This document shows positions 17,287-26,080 of a DNA stretch of 64,000 bases, piece after piece. Position 1 is the stretch's first letter; every line of letters starts with the position of its first letter. The position numbers and the translations under genes are program-made. The notes beneath the pieces are model-generated. The model saw only the letters and a list, made by a program, of their open reading frames with translations. It ran no database searches and was not told the DNA's origin. Source of the DNA: Cohnella algarum. Its GTDB lineage: Bacteria; Bacillota; Bacilli; Paenibacillales; Paenibacillaceae. The stretch spans positions 124,001-188,000 of the forward strand of contig NZ_JAFHKM010000002.1 in NCBI RefSeq assembly GCF_016937515.1, read 5' to 3'.

Positions 17287-17882
17287 TTTTGAAAAATCCC
17301 CCGCTTCGTGCGCAATCCTTTCAATTCCGCGGCCACGCCGGCCGTCAGCCGGTGCATGCCGTCGCAGGCGCTTGCCAGGCGCATGTTCGCCGCCGAGAGC
17401 CGGGTCGCATACCAGCGCTCCCACAGACCGCCGGCAAGTCCCGCGGCCGGTTCCTCCGTTACGACGATGCGTCTCCCGGCAAAAGCCAAAATCGCCTCGA
17501 CGATTTCATCCAGCGCCGCATCCAGCTGCGCGGCCAGGTGGCCCGGATCCATCGCCGCCTCCTCCGCCCCGAAAGCCAATCTGCGGCGCAGCCAGCCGGC
17601 CAGCCCGTCGAAGACGACGACTCGCTGGTCGATCCGGAACGGATTCGAGCTCAGATTGATTTCCTGCAATTTGCGGGCCAAATCCGCGTCCGCATCAAGC
17701 GTCGCAAGGCGCAAAGAGGAGTCCGGTTTCGGCGAATCGCCGAGCCGCGCCGGCACGATCGCCGGGTCGTCGGGAAAGGCGGGACAAGTCAGCCATATCG
17801 CTTCCCGGCCCAGCGCTTCGGCGAGACGCCGGGCGAACGCCGTTTTCCCGCTGCCGACTCCCCCGGTGACGATCCACAGCAT
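17283..17882 (-). CDS. cobU: CobU-like adenosylcobinamide kinase, divergent
   Basis: P-loop protein of 199 residues, probably adenosylcobinamide kinase. GGVGSGKTAFARRLAEAL is the Walker A motif and VVVFDGLAGWLRRRL matches the hydrophobic strand and helix that follow Walker B in CobU. I do not find the region with the guanylylated histidine of classical CobU, so the second activity (GMP transfer) is doubtful. ATG 17882 follows AGGAGGGG. Operon with pduO and the pseudouridine synthase gene by overlapping ends. Confidence 0.75.
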   Translation of the reverse strand: MLWIVTGGVGSGKTAFARRLAEALGREAIWLTCPAFPDDPAIVPARLGDSPKPDSSLRLATLDADADLARKLQEINLSSNPFRIDQRVVVFDGLAGWLRRRLAFGAEEAAMDPGHLAAQLDAALDEIVEAILAFAGRRIVVTEEPAAGLAGGLWERWYATRLSAANMRLASACDGMHRLTAGVAAELKGLRTKRGIFQK

Positions 17883-17935
17883 CCCGCTCCCCTCCTGTCG
17901 CGACCGTTCTTGTTTCACTATAGCACAAAAAGAAA

Positions 17936-17961
17936 AAGCCCGGAAACGCACCTCCGGGCTT
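17936..17961 (-). terminator. Terminator after the Spo0E-like gene
   Basis: Minus-strand AAGCCCGGA and TCCGGGCTT form a 9-bp stem followed by TTTTCTTTTTG. It overlaps the stop codon of the Spo0E-like gene and separates it from cobU. Confidence 0.88.
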
Positions 17962-18157
17962 AGCGGGCAATCAAGGCCTGTTTCATATATTCATTTATTT
18001 TAATATCCAGCAAGCGGCTGATTTCGATGACAGGTTCCGAGGTAAACGACATTTCCCGCAAAAACACCTCGGTCATGCTCCGCCTCAAAATGTCGATTTC
18101 GTCAGCCAAATTGCCGGAATTCGCGTAGGAATCGTAAACATACTCCGCCGTCTCCAT
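17960..18157 (-). CDS. Spo0E-family aspartyl-phosphate phosphatase
   Basis: Small regulator of 65 residues. The signature EISRLLDIKINEYMK corresponds to the family SxxLD..I..Y pattern on the second helix; the first helix is LADEIDILRRSMTEVF. Members dephosphorylate Spo0A~P and delay sporulation. ATG 18157 follows AAGGGGAGAG at usual spacing; the longer frame to 18208 lacks support. It is monocistronic with its own terminator and indicates a spore-former. Confidence 0.85.
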   Translation of the reverse strand: METAEYVYDSYANSGNLADEIDILRRSMTEVFLREMSFTSEPVIEISRLLDIKINEYMKQALIAR

Positions 18158-18268
18158 GCTCTCTCCCCTTTCACTTGACGAGTCATCATCCAGCGGCTTG
18201 AAAAACAAGGGTAATTATAGCAGAACATGGGGAAAATTCATATCTAAATTAGAGAAATTGATCAAAAA

Positions 18269-19474
18269 TCACATTTTGTTCAAAAACTCGCCAATTCTCT
18301 CCACCGATTCCGTCAACTGCGCGACCGAGGTCGCGTAAGAGCAGCGGATAAAGCCTTCCCCGCCTTTGCCGAACACGTGCCCGGGCACGACGGCGACTTT
18401 CGCTTCCTTCAGAAGACGTTCCGCAAACTCGTTGGAGCTCAGGCCCGACGACTGAATGGACGGAAACGCGTAAAACGCGCCCTGCGGCTCATGGCATTCC
18501 AGTCCGATTTCGCGGAAGCCGTTCACGACCAGCCTCCTGCGCTGATTGTAGGACTCGATCATGCGCTGCATTTCTTCGATGCCGTTTTTCAGCGCTTCGA
18601 GCGCCGCCACCTGGCTCATGATCGGGGCGCACATGACGGTATACTGATGAATCTTGAGCATGGCGCCGATAATGTCCGGGTGCCCGCACGCATAGCCGAG
18701 CCGCCAGCCGGTCATCGCGAACGCTTTGGAAAATCCGCTGACGACGATCGTCCGATCCCGCATGCCCGGCAGCTTCGAGAAGCTGACGTGCCGGTCGCCG
18801 TACGTCAATTCCGCATAAATTTCGTCCGAGATGACGATCAGATCGTGCTCTTCGACCACTTTGGCGATCGGCAGCATATCCTCGTACGTCATGATGGCGC
18901 CGGTCGGATTGCTCGGATAGCACAAAATAAGCAGCTTGGAGCGCGGCGTAATGGCGGCCCGCAAGTTCTCCGCGGTCAGCTTGAACCCGTCTTTGGCGAA
19001 CGTCTCGATGCCGACGGCCACGCCGCCTCCGAGCTCGGTGATCGGATTGTAGGAAATATAGCAGGGCTCGGGCACGAGCATTTCGTCGCCGGGCTCGATC
19101 AGCGCCCGGATGGCCAGATCGATCGCTTCGCTGCCGCCCACGGTCACGAGAATTTCGTTCGCGGGATCATAGTCCATCTGGAACCTTCCGTGCAAATAGC
19201 CGCCGATCGCTTCCCGCAGCTCCGGCATGCCGGCGTTGGACGTATATTGCGTTTTTCCCTTCTCAAGCGAATACACCGCCGCATCCCGAAACCGCCAAGG
19301 CGTTACGAAGTCCGGTTCGCCGACGCCGAGCGAAATGATGCTGCTGTCCTTGCTGGCGCTCACCAGGTCGAAAAATCGGCGAATACCCGACGGCTGAATG
19401 GCGCGGGCGCCGGCCGACAAATACTCTTCCATTCGTTTGGTCCGGGTTGTGGGCATTTCCTCGTCTTTGATCAT
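18269..19474 (-). CDS. Aminotransferase, AlaT/YugH-like (alanine transaminase)
   Basis: Fold-type I aminotransferase of 401 residues. PLP lysine in VSGFSKAFAMTGWRLGY; NPTG in CYPSNPTGAIM; DEIYAELTY contacts the cofactor ring; the C-terminal arginine motif is FIRCSYATS. It closely follows a Lrp/AsnC regulator (30-bp gap), the same arrangement as B. subtilis yugG-yugH (alaR-alaT), where the enzyme makes alanine from pyruvate. The start at 19474 has AAGGT at short spacing; the ATG for MPTTR would be an alternative. Confidence 0.88.
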   Translation of the reverse strand: MIKDEEMPTTRTKRMEEYLSAGARAIQPSGIRRFFDLVSASKDSSIISLGVGEPDFVTPWRFRDAAVYSLEKGKTQYTSNAGMPELREAIGGYLHGRFQMDYDPANEILVTVGGSEAIDLAIRALIEPGDEMLVPEPCYISYNPITELGGGVAVGIETFAKDGFKLTAENLRAAITPRSKLLILCYPSNPTGAIMTYEDMLPIAKVVEEHDLIVISDEIYAELTYGDRHVSFSKLPGMRDRTIVVSGFSKAFAMTGWRLGYACGHPDIIGAMLKIHQYTVMCAPIMSQVAALEALKNGIEEMQRMIESYNQRRRLVVNGFREIGLECHEPQGAFYAFPSIQSSGLSSNEFAERLLKEAKVAVVPGHVFGKGGEGFIRCSYATSVAQLTESVERIGEFLNKM

Positions 19475-19504
19475 GGGACCTTCTTTCCCTCTTTCGGTTA
19501 TAAG

Positions 19505-19996
19505 TTACGGTGAAATCGGCAATCGGTGATCGTCCTCGAATTCTTCGAAGATGATGCCGTCCTGCTTGTATTTTTTCAAAATAAAAAAGGTTTTCGTCGA
19601 GATGACCGATTCGATCGTGGACAGCTTGTTGGATACGAACGCCGCGACTTCCTTCAGGTTTTTGCCTTCGATTTCGACGAGCAGGTCGTACGCTCCGGAC
19701 ATGAGGTAGACGGATTTGACCTCGGGATACAAATAAATCCGTTCCGCGATGCTTTCAAAGCCGCGCCCCCGTTCCGGCGAGCACTCCACCTCGATCAAGG
19801 CGGTTACTTTTTCGTCGTCGACCTTGCTCCAATTGACGACGGTCGCATATTTGACGATGACATGATCGCTCTCCATCTCCGCGATGGCTTTGGACACTTC
19901 GGATTCGTCCGCACCCAGCATCGTGGCGATGACGGATGCGGACAAGCGCGCGTCTTCCTTGAGCAGATCCAGAATTTTCAGTTTTAATTCGTTCAT
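19505..19996 (-). CDS. Lrp/AsnC-family regulator, AlaR/YugG-like
   Basis: Transcription regulator of 163 residues. The N-terminal helix-turn-helix is ILDLLKEDARLSASVIATMLGADESEVSKAI; the C-terminal RAM ligand domain includes VYLMSGAYDLLVEIEG. It precedes the aminotransferase gene in an operon and by analogy to B. subtilis AlaR controls it, probably in response to alanine or a related amino acid. AGGAGG lies at good spacing before ATG 19996. Confidence 0.9.
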   Translation of the reverse strand: MNELKLKILDLLKEDARLSASVIATMLGADESEVSKAIAEMESDHVIVKYATVVNWSKVDDEKVTALIEVECSPERGRGFESIAERIYLYPEVKSVYLMSGAYDLLVEIEGKNLKEVAAFVSNKLSTIESVISTKTFFILKKYKQDGIIFEEFEDDHRLPISP

Positions 19997-20080
19997 TGGG
20001 ATCCCTCCTGAATACCTTACATATTACATCAAATACAGGCTTGATGGAAAGGAGCAATTCGATGCGTTTCCCAAATAAAA

Positions 20081-20110
20081 CTCCCCCTCGATCGGGATCG
20101 AAAGGGGGTT
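20081..20110 (-). terminator. Intrinsic terminator between cysK region and alaR
   Basis: Minus-strand CCCCCTTTCGAT and ATCGAGGGGG pair around CCCG and are followed by AGTTTTATTTG. It would end transcripts coming through the repeat region from cysK, about 400 bp upstream. Confidence 0.8.
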
Positions 20111-20225
20111 AAAGAAAACGGCTTATGCCGCTTTGCAAGTCCGATTTTTTGCTCGGCTTGGCGGTTTGGCGGACAATTGTCATCTGAACGGAGGGGGCTT
20201 GATGGAAAAACAGGGCGCGGCGGAG

Positions 20226-20415
20226 CTTCGGTGGATTTTATCCAATCAAAACCGGATTTTTCGTAACATTCCCGGGCTTGATTGGATTTTGTCCAATCCA
20301 GCTGGGCCATTTCGTCCATTCGGGCCGATATAACCGTTTCTCGTTGGATAAAATCCATTGTAGGCCGAGGTTTTCCCGTTTCCCGCTCCGTCCATTGGAT
20401 AAAATCCAACATAGG
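20226..20415 (+). repeat. Intergenic repeat element, copy A (four TGGA-N5-TCCA palindromes)
   Basis: One of three copies in the window. It holds four 13-bp palindromes TGGA-N5-TCCA centred at 20238, 20289, 20351 and 20402, so spaced 51, 62 and 51 bp. The first two have TTTTA/TTTTG in the middle and the last two the complement, making the whole element a dyad. Conserved flanks are GGCTTGAT before palindrome 2, CTCGT before palindrome 3 and AGGC after palindrome 4. A small + frame (20202-20333, ATG after GGAGGGGG) crosses it but is probably accidental. The rest of 19997-20513 holds only the terminator at 20081. Confidence 0.85.
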
Positions 20416-20513
20416 CTTGCCATCGGACAAAAATATCCGGGCTCGGTCCGCGGGACCATGCACAATCAGCGAAGTATTTTGCGCGGACGAAACCGGAAAT
20501 ATGCGGCATCTCT

Positions 20514-21434
20514 CTACTCGAAAACGCCCATGCTTAAATAACGCTCCCCGGTATCCGGCGCAATGCACAGCACCCGCTTGCCCGCCCCGAGCCGGCGGGC
20601 GATTTGCAGGGCGGCATACACGGAAGCTCCCGAGGACGGCCCGAGCAGCAGGCCTTCGCGGCGAGCCAGCAGGCGCATCGTTTCCAGCGCGTCGTCGTCG
20701 GTCACTCGAACGATCTCGTCGTAGACCGACGTATTCAGAATGGCGGGCACGAAACCGGGGCTCGTCCCCACCAGCTTGTGCGGACCCGGCTGTCCTCCCG
20801 ACAGCACCGGAGATCCCGCCGGCTCGACGACGGCGATATGCAGGCCGGGGATGCGGGCTTTAAGCGTCTCTCCCGTTCCGGTAACGGTGCCTCCCGTTCC
20901 CGCCGTCGCGACGAACGCGTCCAGCTTGCCTTCCGTCTGTTCGAAAATTTCGACGGCGGTCGTCGTCCGATGGATGTCCGGATTGGCCGGATTTTCGAAT
21001 TGATTGGGCATGTAGCTTCCGGGGATGGACTCCAGCAGCTCTTTCGCCTTCGCGATCGCCCCCGGCATCCGCAGGCTTGCCGGCGTGAGCACGACTTCCG
21101 CGCCGTATCCGCGCAGCAAGGCGATTCGCTCCCGCGACATATTGTCCGGCATGACGAGAATGAGGCGATACCCCTTGGCCGCGGCGTTCATCGCCAAACC
21201 GATGCCCGTGTTGCCGCTCGTCGGCTCGATCACGACGGAGCCCGGCCCGATCCGCCCGCGCGCTTCCGCATCGGCGATAAGGGAAAACGCGGCGCGGTCT
21301 TTGACGCTGCCGCTCGGGTTCATTTTTTCCAGCTTGACCAGCACTTCGGCCTCTTCCGGGCCGATCAGCCGATGGAGCCGAACGGCGGGCGTATTCCCGA
21401 TCAATTCGGTAACGGATCGGAAAACCCGGGTCAT
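20514..21434 (-). CDS. cysK: Cysteine synthase (O-acetylserine sulfhydrylase)
   Basis: PLP beta-family enzyme that makes cysteine from O-acetylserine and sulfide. It has 306 residues from ATG 21434. The PLP lysine is in NPSGSVKDRAA, the substrate loop is EPTSGNTGIGLAM and the phosphate-binding glycine loop is TAGTGGTVTGTG. The start overlaps the stop of the preceding zinc-ribbon gene as ATGA, so the two are translationally coupled. The longer frame to 21674 is the shadow of that gene. It supplies cysteine for the MetI step encoded elsewhere in the window. Confidence 0.94.
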   Translation of the reverse strand: MTRVFRSVTELIGNTPAVRLHRLIGPEEAEVLVKLEKMNPSGSVKDRAAFSLIADAEARGRIGPGSVVIEPTSGNTGIGLAMNAAAKGYRLILVMPDNMSRERIALLRGYGAEVVLTPASLRMPGAIAKAKELLESIPGSYMPNQFENPANPDIHRTTTAVEIFEQTEGKLDAFVATAGTGGTVTGTGETLKARIPGLHIAVVEPAGSPVLSGGQPGPHKLVGTSPGFVPAILNTSVYDEIVRVTDDDALETMRLLARREGLLLGPSSGASVYAALQIARRLGAGKRVLCIAPDTGERYLSMGVFE

Positions 21435-21979
21435 CGGGAGCGTTCCTTTCGGCGTTTCGCGTCGCTGAGCCGCCGGGCGAACGCCATCCGATCTTCCTCC
21501 GCCAGAGCGTAATGCATCGTAAAGCAGGACGGGCAGACATAAGCCTGCACCGCGAACGGCGCGCTCAATACCGCTTCGCTTCCGAAAGCTGCCGGGAACG
21601 TCCGCGGGCGGAACGATTCGGAACCGACCGTCATTTCCCCGGCATGGAGCATATACTCCTGGCACTGGGGACATTCGGGCACCGTTTCCTGGCCGTCCAG
21701 CAGCTTTTCGACCGCTTCCTCGTAATCGAGCAAATTTTCGGCCTTGCCTTCGTACCGCTTCAGCTCCTCGTCTTGATCCCAGTCCGGTTCCTCGTCGTAG
21801 GAAATGCCGATTTGCGATTCCGGCATCGCTTCCTCCGGTTCGTCCTCCTCGCCCAAAGCGACCCTGAGCGTCCGGTAACCGCCCAGCTCGTTATCGCAAA
21901 CCGGACAGTATTTTTCCGGCTCCTGGCCTTCTTCCGTCAAAATTTCGCTTTGACACCACGGACAAATCACGACCGACAT
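21431..21979 (-). CDS. Zinc-ribbon protein, unknown
   Basis: A 182-residue acidic protein with two pairs of cysteines at each end: CPWC and CPVC within the first 30 residues, and CPQC with CPSC at about 100 and 150, so two zinc ribbons. The middle is rich in Glu/Asp and the end in Arg/Lys. No enzyme motif. It overlaps cysK by 4 bp and stands 1 bp after a 27-codon membrane peptide gene, so the DUF350-microprotein-zinc ribbon-cysK genes look like one operon. Function unknown; RNA- or protein-binding is possible. Confidence 0.8.
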   Translation of the reverse strand: MSVVICPWCQSEILTEEGQEPEKYCPVCDNELGGYRTLRVALGEEDEPEEAMPESQIGISYDEEPDWDQDEELKRYEGKAENLLDYEEAVEKLLDGQETVPECPQCQEYMLHAGEMTVGSESFRPRTFPAAFGSEAVLSAPFAVQAYVCPSCFTMHYALAEEDRMAFARRLSDAKRRKERSR

Positions 21980-21980
21980 G

Positions 21981-22064
21981 TTATCCCTCCATCACCATAT
22001 AGACGATGCCGAGCGCGAAAAAAACGAGCGCGCAGGCAAACAGCGAACCCCATAAATATTTCAT
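21981..22064 (-). CDS. 27-residue single-pass membrane microprotein
   Basis: A short frame of MKYLWGSLFACALVFFALGI followed by VYMVMEG. Nearly all of it is one membrane helix. The ATG at 22064 has GGGAGG 9 nt upstream, its stop is 1 bp before the ATG of the zinc-ribbon gene (whose ribosome site it contains), and it starts 22 bp after the DUF350 gene. Placement and ribosome site argue for a real gene. It may be a partner of the membrane protein encoded upstream; no family recognised. Confidence 0.65.
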   Translation of the reverse strand: MKYLWGSLFACALVFFALGIVYMVMEG

Positions 22065-22086
22065 TCCGCGAAACCTCCCGTTTTCG

Positions 22087-22521
22087 TCAGCCGTAAGCGA
22101 CGACCGCCCCGATAATATAAGACAGCGAAACCGACAGCAACAGCGAGATCAAACCGACCGCGCGGTTGTCCTTGGCGATCTCGTCGTCGATCCGAAACAC
22201 CGGAGTCAGAAACTCGAACAAAAAGTAGGCGGCCAGCAGCAGCACGAAACCGGCGCCCGCCCACAGCATGCTTTCGTAAATCGTGTCGTTGTTCTGGATC
22301 GAGAAACGAAACACGTTGCAGATGCCGAAAATTTTTCCGCCGGTGGCCAGCGCGGCGGATACGTTGCCCCTCGCGATTTCATTCCAACAGTTGTATTTCG
22401 TCACCAGCTCGAAGCAATAGAGGCAAACGAGAAGCATCAGGATGCCGACCGAAAAATAAGCCAGCATCGCCAGTATCGGATGGGACAATAACGCATCCAC
22501 CGTGCTCGTCGTGTCTTCCAT
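22087..22521 (-). CDS. DUF350-family membrane protein
   Basis: Integral membrane protein of 144 residues with four hydrophobic segments (about 18-38, 55-72, 85-105, 120-143). It carries the DUF350-like ARGNVSAALATGGKIFGI stretch. Function unknown. ATG 22521 follows GGGGAGG. It lies 23 bp after the mutS2 3' end, so may be cotranscribed, and leads into the microprotein and zinc-ribbon genes. Confidence 0.82.
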   Translation of the reverse strand: MEDTTSTVDALLSHPILAMLAYFSVGILMLLVCLYCFELVTKYNCWNEIARGNVSAALATGGKIFGICNVFRFSIQNNDTIYESMLWAGAGFVLLLAAYFLFEFLTPVFRIDDEIAKDNRAVGLISLLLSVSLSYIIGAVVAYG

Positions 22522-22544
22522 GCATATCCTCCCCTAACCCGCCG

Positions 22545-24928
22545 TCATTTCAGTTCGGCGACGGTCACTCCCGCTCCGCCTTCTCCGTAAGCTCCCAGCC
22601 GATAGGCTTTGACATGCTTGTGCTTGCGCAAAAATTCCTGGATGCCGGCGCGCAAGGCGCCGGTGCCCTTCCCATGAATCAAATAGACCTGGCCCAAGTT
22701 CGACAAAAACGCCTCGTCGAGATACCGGTCCGTCATGAGGATCGCTTCGTCGAGCGTCGTCCCTCTCAGATCCAGCTCGTGCCGGACATCGTCGCTCTTC
22801 GTCCGCTTGACGGTCGCCGCGTTCGTCTTGACCGTGTGAGCCGGGGAGGTCGGCTGCTTCGTTTGCGCGAGCTCCAGATCTCCGACGGGCACCTTCATTT
22901 TCATGATGCCGAGCTGCACGATCGCCTCGCCCGAGCCCGTCAGCTCCACGACGTGGCCTTTTTGCCCTCCGAGGCTGAACACCTTTACTTCATCGCCCGG
23001 CCCGATCGCCGCCGCTTTGCCGCCGGCCGCGCGCCGCGGCTTCTGCACCTGCTCGGGAACCGCCTCCTCCAGCCTGCGGCGGGCTTCGATCAGCTTGTGC
23101 TCCTTCACGGACGCGGCTTCCTCCATCGCCATCTTGCGCAAATCGGCGATGATTTCCTCCGCTTCGCGCTTCGCCTTGGCGACGGACTGTCTCGCCTCTT
23201 CCCGCGCTTCTTCCAACAGCTTCGCTTTCTGCTCCTGGAACTTGAACCGCTCGTCCTCGATCTGCCTGCGCAGCGTCTCCACTTCCCGCCGCAACCGTTC
23301 CGCGGCCTGACGCTCCGACTCCGCCCGCCTGCGGTCCTGTTCCAGCGAAGCGATCATCGTGTCGACCTTGAGCTCGTTGTCGCCCACTTCGCCGCGGGCG
23401 AAATCGATGATCGCCCGAGGCAACCCGAGCCGGCTGGCGATCGCGAGCGCGTTGCTTCGGCCGGGTACCCCGACGAGCAGACGGTATGTCGGCGCAAGCG
23501 TCGCCACGTCGAACTCCATGCTCGCATTGATCACGCCTTCGCGGTTGTAGGCGTAAGCCTTCAATTCGCTGTAGTGGGTCGTCGCGATAATCCGGCAGCC
23601 GATGCCGTGCAGATGCTCCAGAATCGCGATCGCGAGCGCCGAGCCCTCTGCCGGGTCCGTGCCGGCTCCCAGTTCGTCCAGCAGCACGAGGCTGTACGGC
23701 GTCACCCGATCCAGCATGCCGATCAGGTTCGTCATGTGGCTGGAAAACGTGCTCAAATTTTGCTCGATGCTCTGCTCGTCGCCGATGTCGGCGAAAATGC
23801 CGTCAAAGACGCATAAAACGCTTCCTTCATCGGCCGGGACGAACAGTCCGGACATCGCCATCAGGCTCAACAGTCCGACCGTTTTGAGCGAAACCGTTTT
23901 GCCGCCGGTATTGGGCCCGGTCACGATGATCGCGGAATAGTCCCCCCGAGTTCGACGTCGATCGGTACGACGGCTTTCTCGGGGATCAGCGGATGCCGGG
24001 CCCGCCTGAGGCTCAGCTTTCCTTCTCCGTTCATGGCGGGAAGGACCGCAAACTGCGACTCGGCGAGCGCCGCTTTGGCAAAAATAAAATCGACGTAGCC
24101 GAGCGATTCGTTGTCGGAGGCGAGCAGCTCCGCCTTTTCTCCGACGAGGGCGCTCAGCCGGCGAAGAATCCGCTCGATTTCCTTCTGTTCCTGCAGCTTG
24201 TGCTCCCGAAGCTTGTTGCCGAGCTGCAGCACCGCTTCCGGTTCGATAAACAGCGTCGCTCCGCTGCCGGACTGATCGTGCACGATGCCTCCGAAATGCG
24301 CGCGATATTCCTGCTTGACCGGAATGACGTAGCGGTCGCCCCGGATCGTCACCAGCGCTTCCTGGAGCATCTTCTGAACGGATGCCGAGCGAATGAGGCT
24401 GTCCAGCTTTTCCCGGATGCGGCTCTCTCCCGTCCGGATGTCCCGGCGCGCGGCCGCAAGCTCCGGGCTCGCGGAATCCAAAACGTCGCCCTGGTCGTCG
24501 ATGCAGCGGCGAATTTCGTCCTCCAGCGGCTTCGCGTCGATAAGCGGCTCGACCAAGTCCTCCAGCAGCGGGATTTCGATTTCTTCCGCGCCCGCGGATA
24601 CGTATTTGCGGACGCGGCGAATTCCCCGAATGAGCAACGCGATCTCCATCAGCTCGGACGGTCCCAGTGCGCCCCCCAGCTTGGCGCGCTGCAGCTGCGG
24701 CCGCACGTCGGTCACGCCGCCGAAAGGCGGAGCTCCCTTGAGCGCGGCCAAACGGAACGCTTCGTTCGTCACGGCGAGGCGACGGTTCACTTCCGCCAAA
24801 TCCGCGGACGGACGCAGCTTTGCCGCTTCCTCCTTGCCGATCGACGTTGCCGCGAATTCGGTCAGCTTTTGCAAAATTTTATCGTATTCCAATGTATATA
24901 ACGCCTTGTCGTTCACGGCGAGGTCCAA
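22545..24928 (-). pseudogene. mutS2: MutS2 endonuclease/ATPase, split by a single-base frameshift
   Basis: MutS homologue with a C-terminal Smr nuclease domain, acting on branched DNA or stalled ribosomes. The N-terminal part (23921-24928, 335 codons) has the core and clamp domains and ends with HPLIPEKAVVPIDVELGG, then runs out of frame to a stop. The C-terminal part (22545-23924) begins at [17 protein letters not shown] (Walker A), then the STFSSHMTNL and DELGAGTDP motifs, a long coiled coil and Smr (HELDLRG, HGKGTGALR). Together they give about 790 residues, the normal length. The break is in a run of six G (23942-23947); one extra G restores [18 protein letters not shown]. Thus either a sequencing error, a mutant, or slippage. 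Start ATG 24928. Confidence 0.9.
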
Positions 24929-25062
24929 CTCCTCTCAGCCCTTATTATAGCCGAAAGCGGCGCCGCTTGCGAAACCTTCCAACATAGACGCCCCCAGAAG
25001 AGGAAACACTAAGCGCACGACCGGTTAATCCGGCCATTCACTTGGCTTAAGGAGGCAAAGAC

Positions 25063-25419
25063 ATGAAATTTCTCGGGCATGTCGTTCGCTTTATCGTGTC
25101 CGCGCTCGTCCTCATGATCGTCGGCTTTCTCGTTCCCCAATTTTCGGTTGGCGGATTTTGGAGCGCGCTGCTGCTGGCCCTTGTCATCGCCGTCCTCGGA
25201 TGGATTATCGAGGGGATTTTCGGCAAGCGCGTAACCCCGTTCGGCAGGGGCATCGTCGGGTTTTTGACGAGCGCGATCGTGATCTGGCTGGCGCAGTTCG
25301 TCGTGGGAAATGTGGACGTAACGCTGCTTGGCGCCTTGCTGGCCGCGCTGGTGATCGGCATCATCGATCTGTTCATCCCGGTCGGCAATCCGTTTCGCGC
25401 CGGGAAGAACCATTCCTGA
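25063..25419 (+). CDS. YvlD-like four-helix membrane protein (phage holin family IV type)
   Basis: A 118-residue membrane protein with four hydrophobic helices and the pattern FSVGGFWSALLLALVIAVLGWIIEGIFG, typical of YvlD/PF04020 proteins. The name holin is historical; B. subtilis YvlD works in cell-envelope stress response with other yvl genes, none of which is here. AAGGAGG precedes ATG 25063. It is divergent from mutS2. Confidence 0.82.
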   Translation: MKFLGHVVRFIVSALVLMIVGFLVPQFSVGGFWSALLLALVIAVLGWIIEGIFGKRVTPFGRGIVGFLTSAIVIWLAQFVVGNVDVTLLGALLAALVIGIIDLFIPVGNPFRAGKNHS

Positions 25420-25579
25420 AGAAAGTTGCGGTATGCGATCGGCTCCCCTCGACTGCGCCTTATCGGCTGCGGCTGCGGGGGCCGTCGCTTTTTATTGGGG
25501 CTTTCCGATATGGTATGATATTGCAGGAGGCGGGACAACTCCCGCCCTGGACAATGAGACCATACCGGAGGGGAAATCA

Positions 25580-25960
25580 ATGCAAAAGAAATGGGCTGCG
25601 TTGCTGACTTCCGCCGCTCTTGCCCTCGCCTTGTCGGCGTGCGGCGGAGGCGGAAACGAGAGCGATTCGAACGCCGCGGAGGAAGCGGCGGCCAGCGCTT
25701 CGGAAACGTTGACGATCAAGGCGTCGAACTGGGCGTTCGACCAATCCGAATACGCCATTCCGAAAGATACGCAGGTGGAAATCGAACTCCTCAACGAGGA
25801 GGGCGCGCACGGAATCGAAATCGAAGGCGCGGACGTCAAGCTGGACGGCTCCAAAAAGTCCAAAGTGGTCACGCTGGAAGCCGGCACTTATACGATCAAG
25901 TGCAACATCATGTGCGGCACCGGTCATTTGAATATGACCGCCAAGCTCGTCGTTCAGTAA
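25580..25960 (+). CDS. Stand-alone CuA cupredoxin lipoprotein
   Basis: Secreted lipoprotein of 126 residues: a signal peptide of about 20 residues with lipobox LSAC (Cys21), a low-complexity linker, then a cupredoxin domain. The copper ligands of a CuA centre are all seen: His77, Cys108, Cys112, His116 and Met119 in the CxxxCGxGHxxM arrangement of cytochrome oxidase subunit II. There are no membrane helices and no oxidase genes nearby. It may pass electrons or copper at the cell surface. ATG 25580 follows GGAGGGG. Confidence 0.88.
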   Translation: MQKKWAALLTSAALALALSACGGGGNESDSNAAEEAAASASETLTIKASNWAFDQSEYAIPKDTQVEIELLNEEGAHGIEIEGADVKLDGSKKSKVVTLEAGTYTIKCNIMCGTGHLNMTAKLVVQ

Positions 25961-25984
25961 AAAGAACCCGGAAGGCCCGCGCAG

Positions 25985-26034
25985 GGGTCGACCTCGTTTC
26001 GCAATCCGCCTTTTGCGGCGAAACGGGTCGGCCC
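25985..26034. terminator. Terminator after the CuA lipoprotein gene
   Basis: GGGTCGACCTCGTTTCGC pairs with GCGAAACGGGTCGGCCC, followed by TTTCGTTT on the + strand. It may also serve the convergent DUF4157 gene. Confidence 0.8.
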
Positions 26035-26080
26035 TTTCGTTTGCCGGGCCGCTCTCATGCAAAGCCTTGAACGACATCCA

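Noticed and set aside
20202..20333. A 43-codon frame crossing repeat copy A with a GGAGGGGG-ATG start
   Set aside because: The other two copies do not keep this start or frame, and the box spacing of 62 is not a multiple of three, so the repeat does not look protein-coding.
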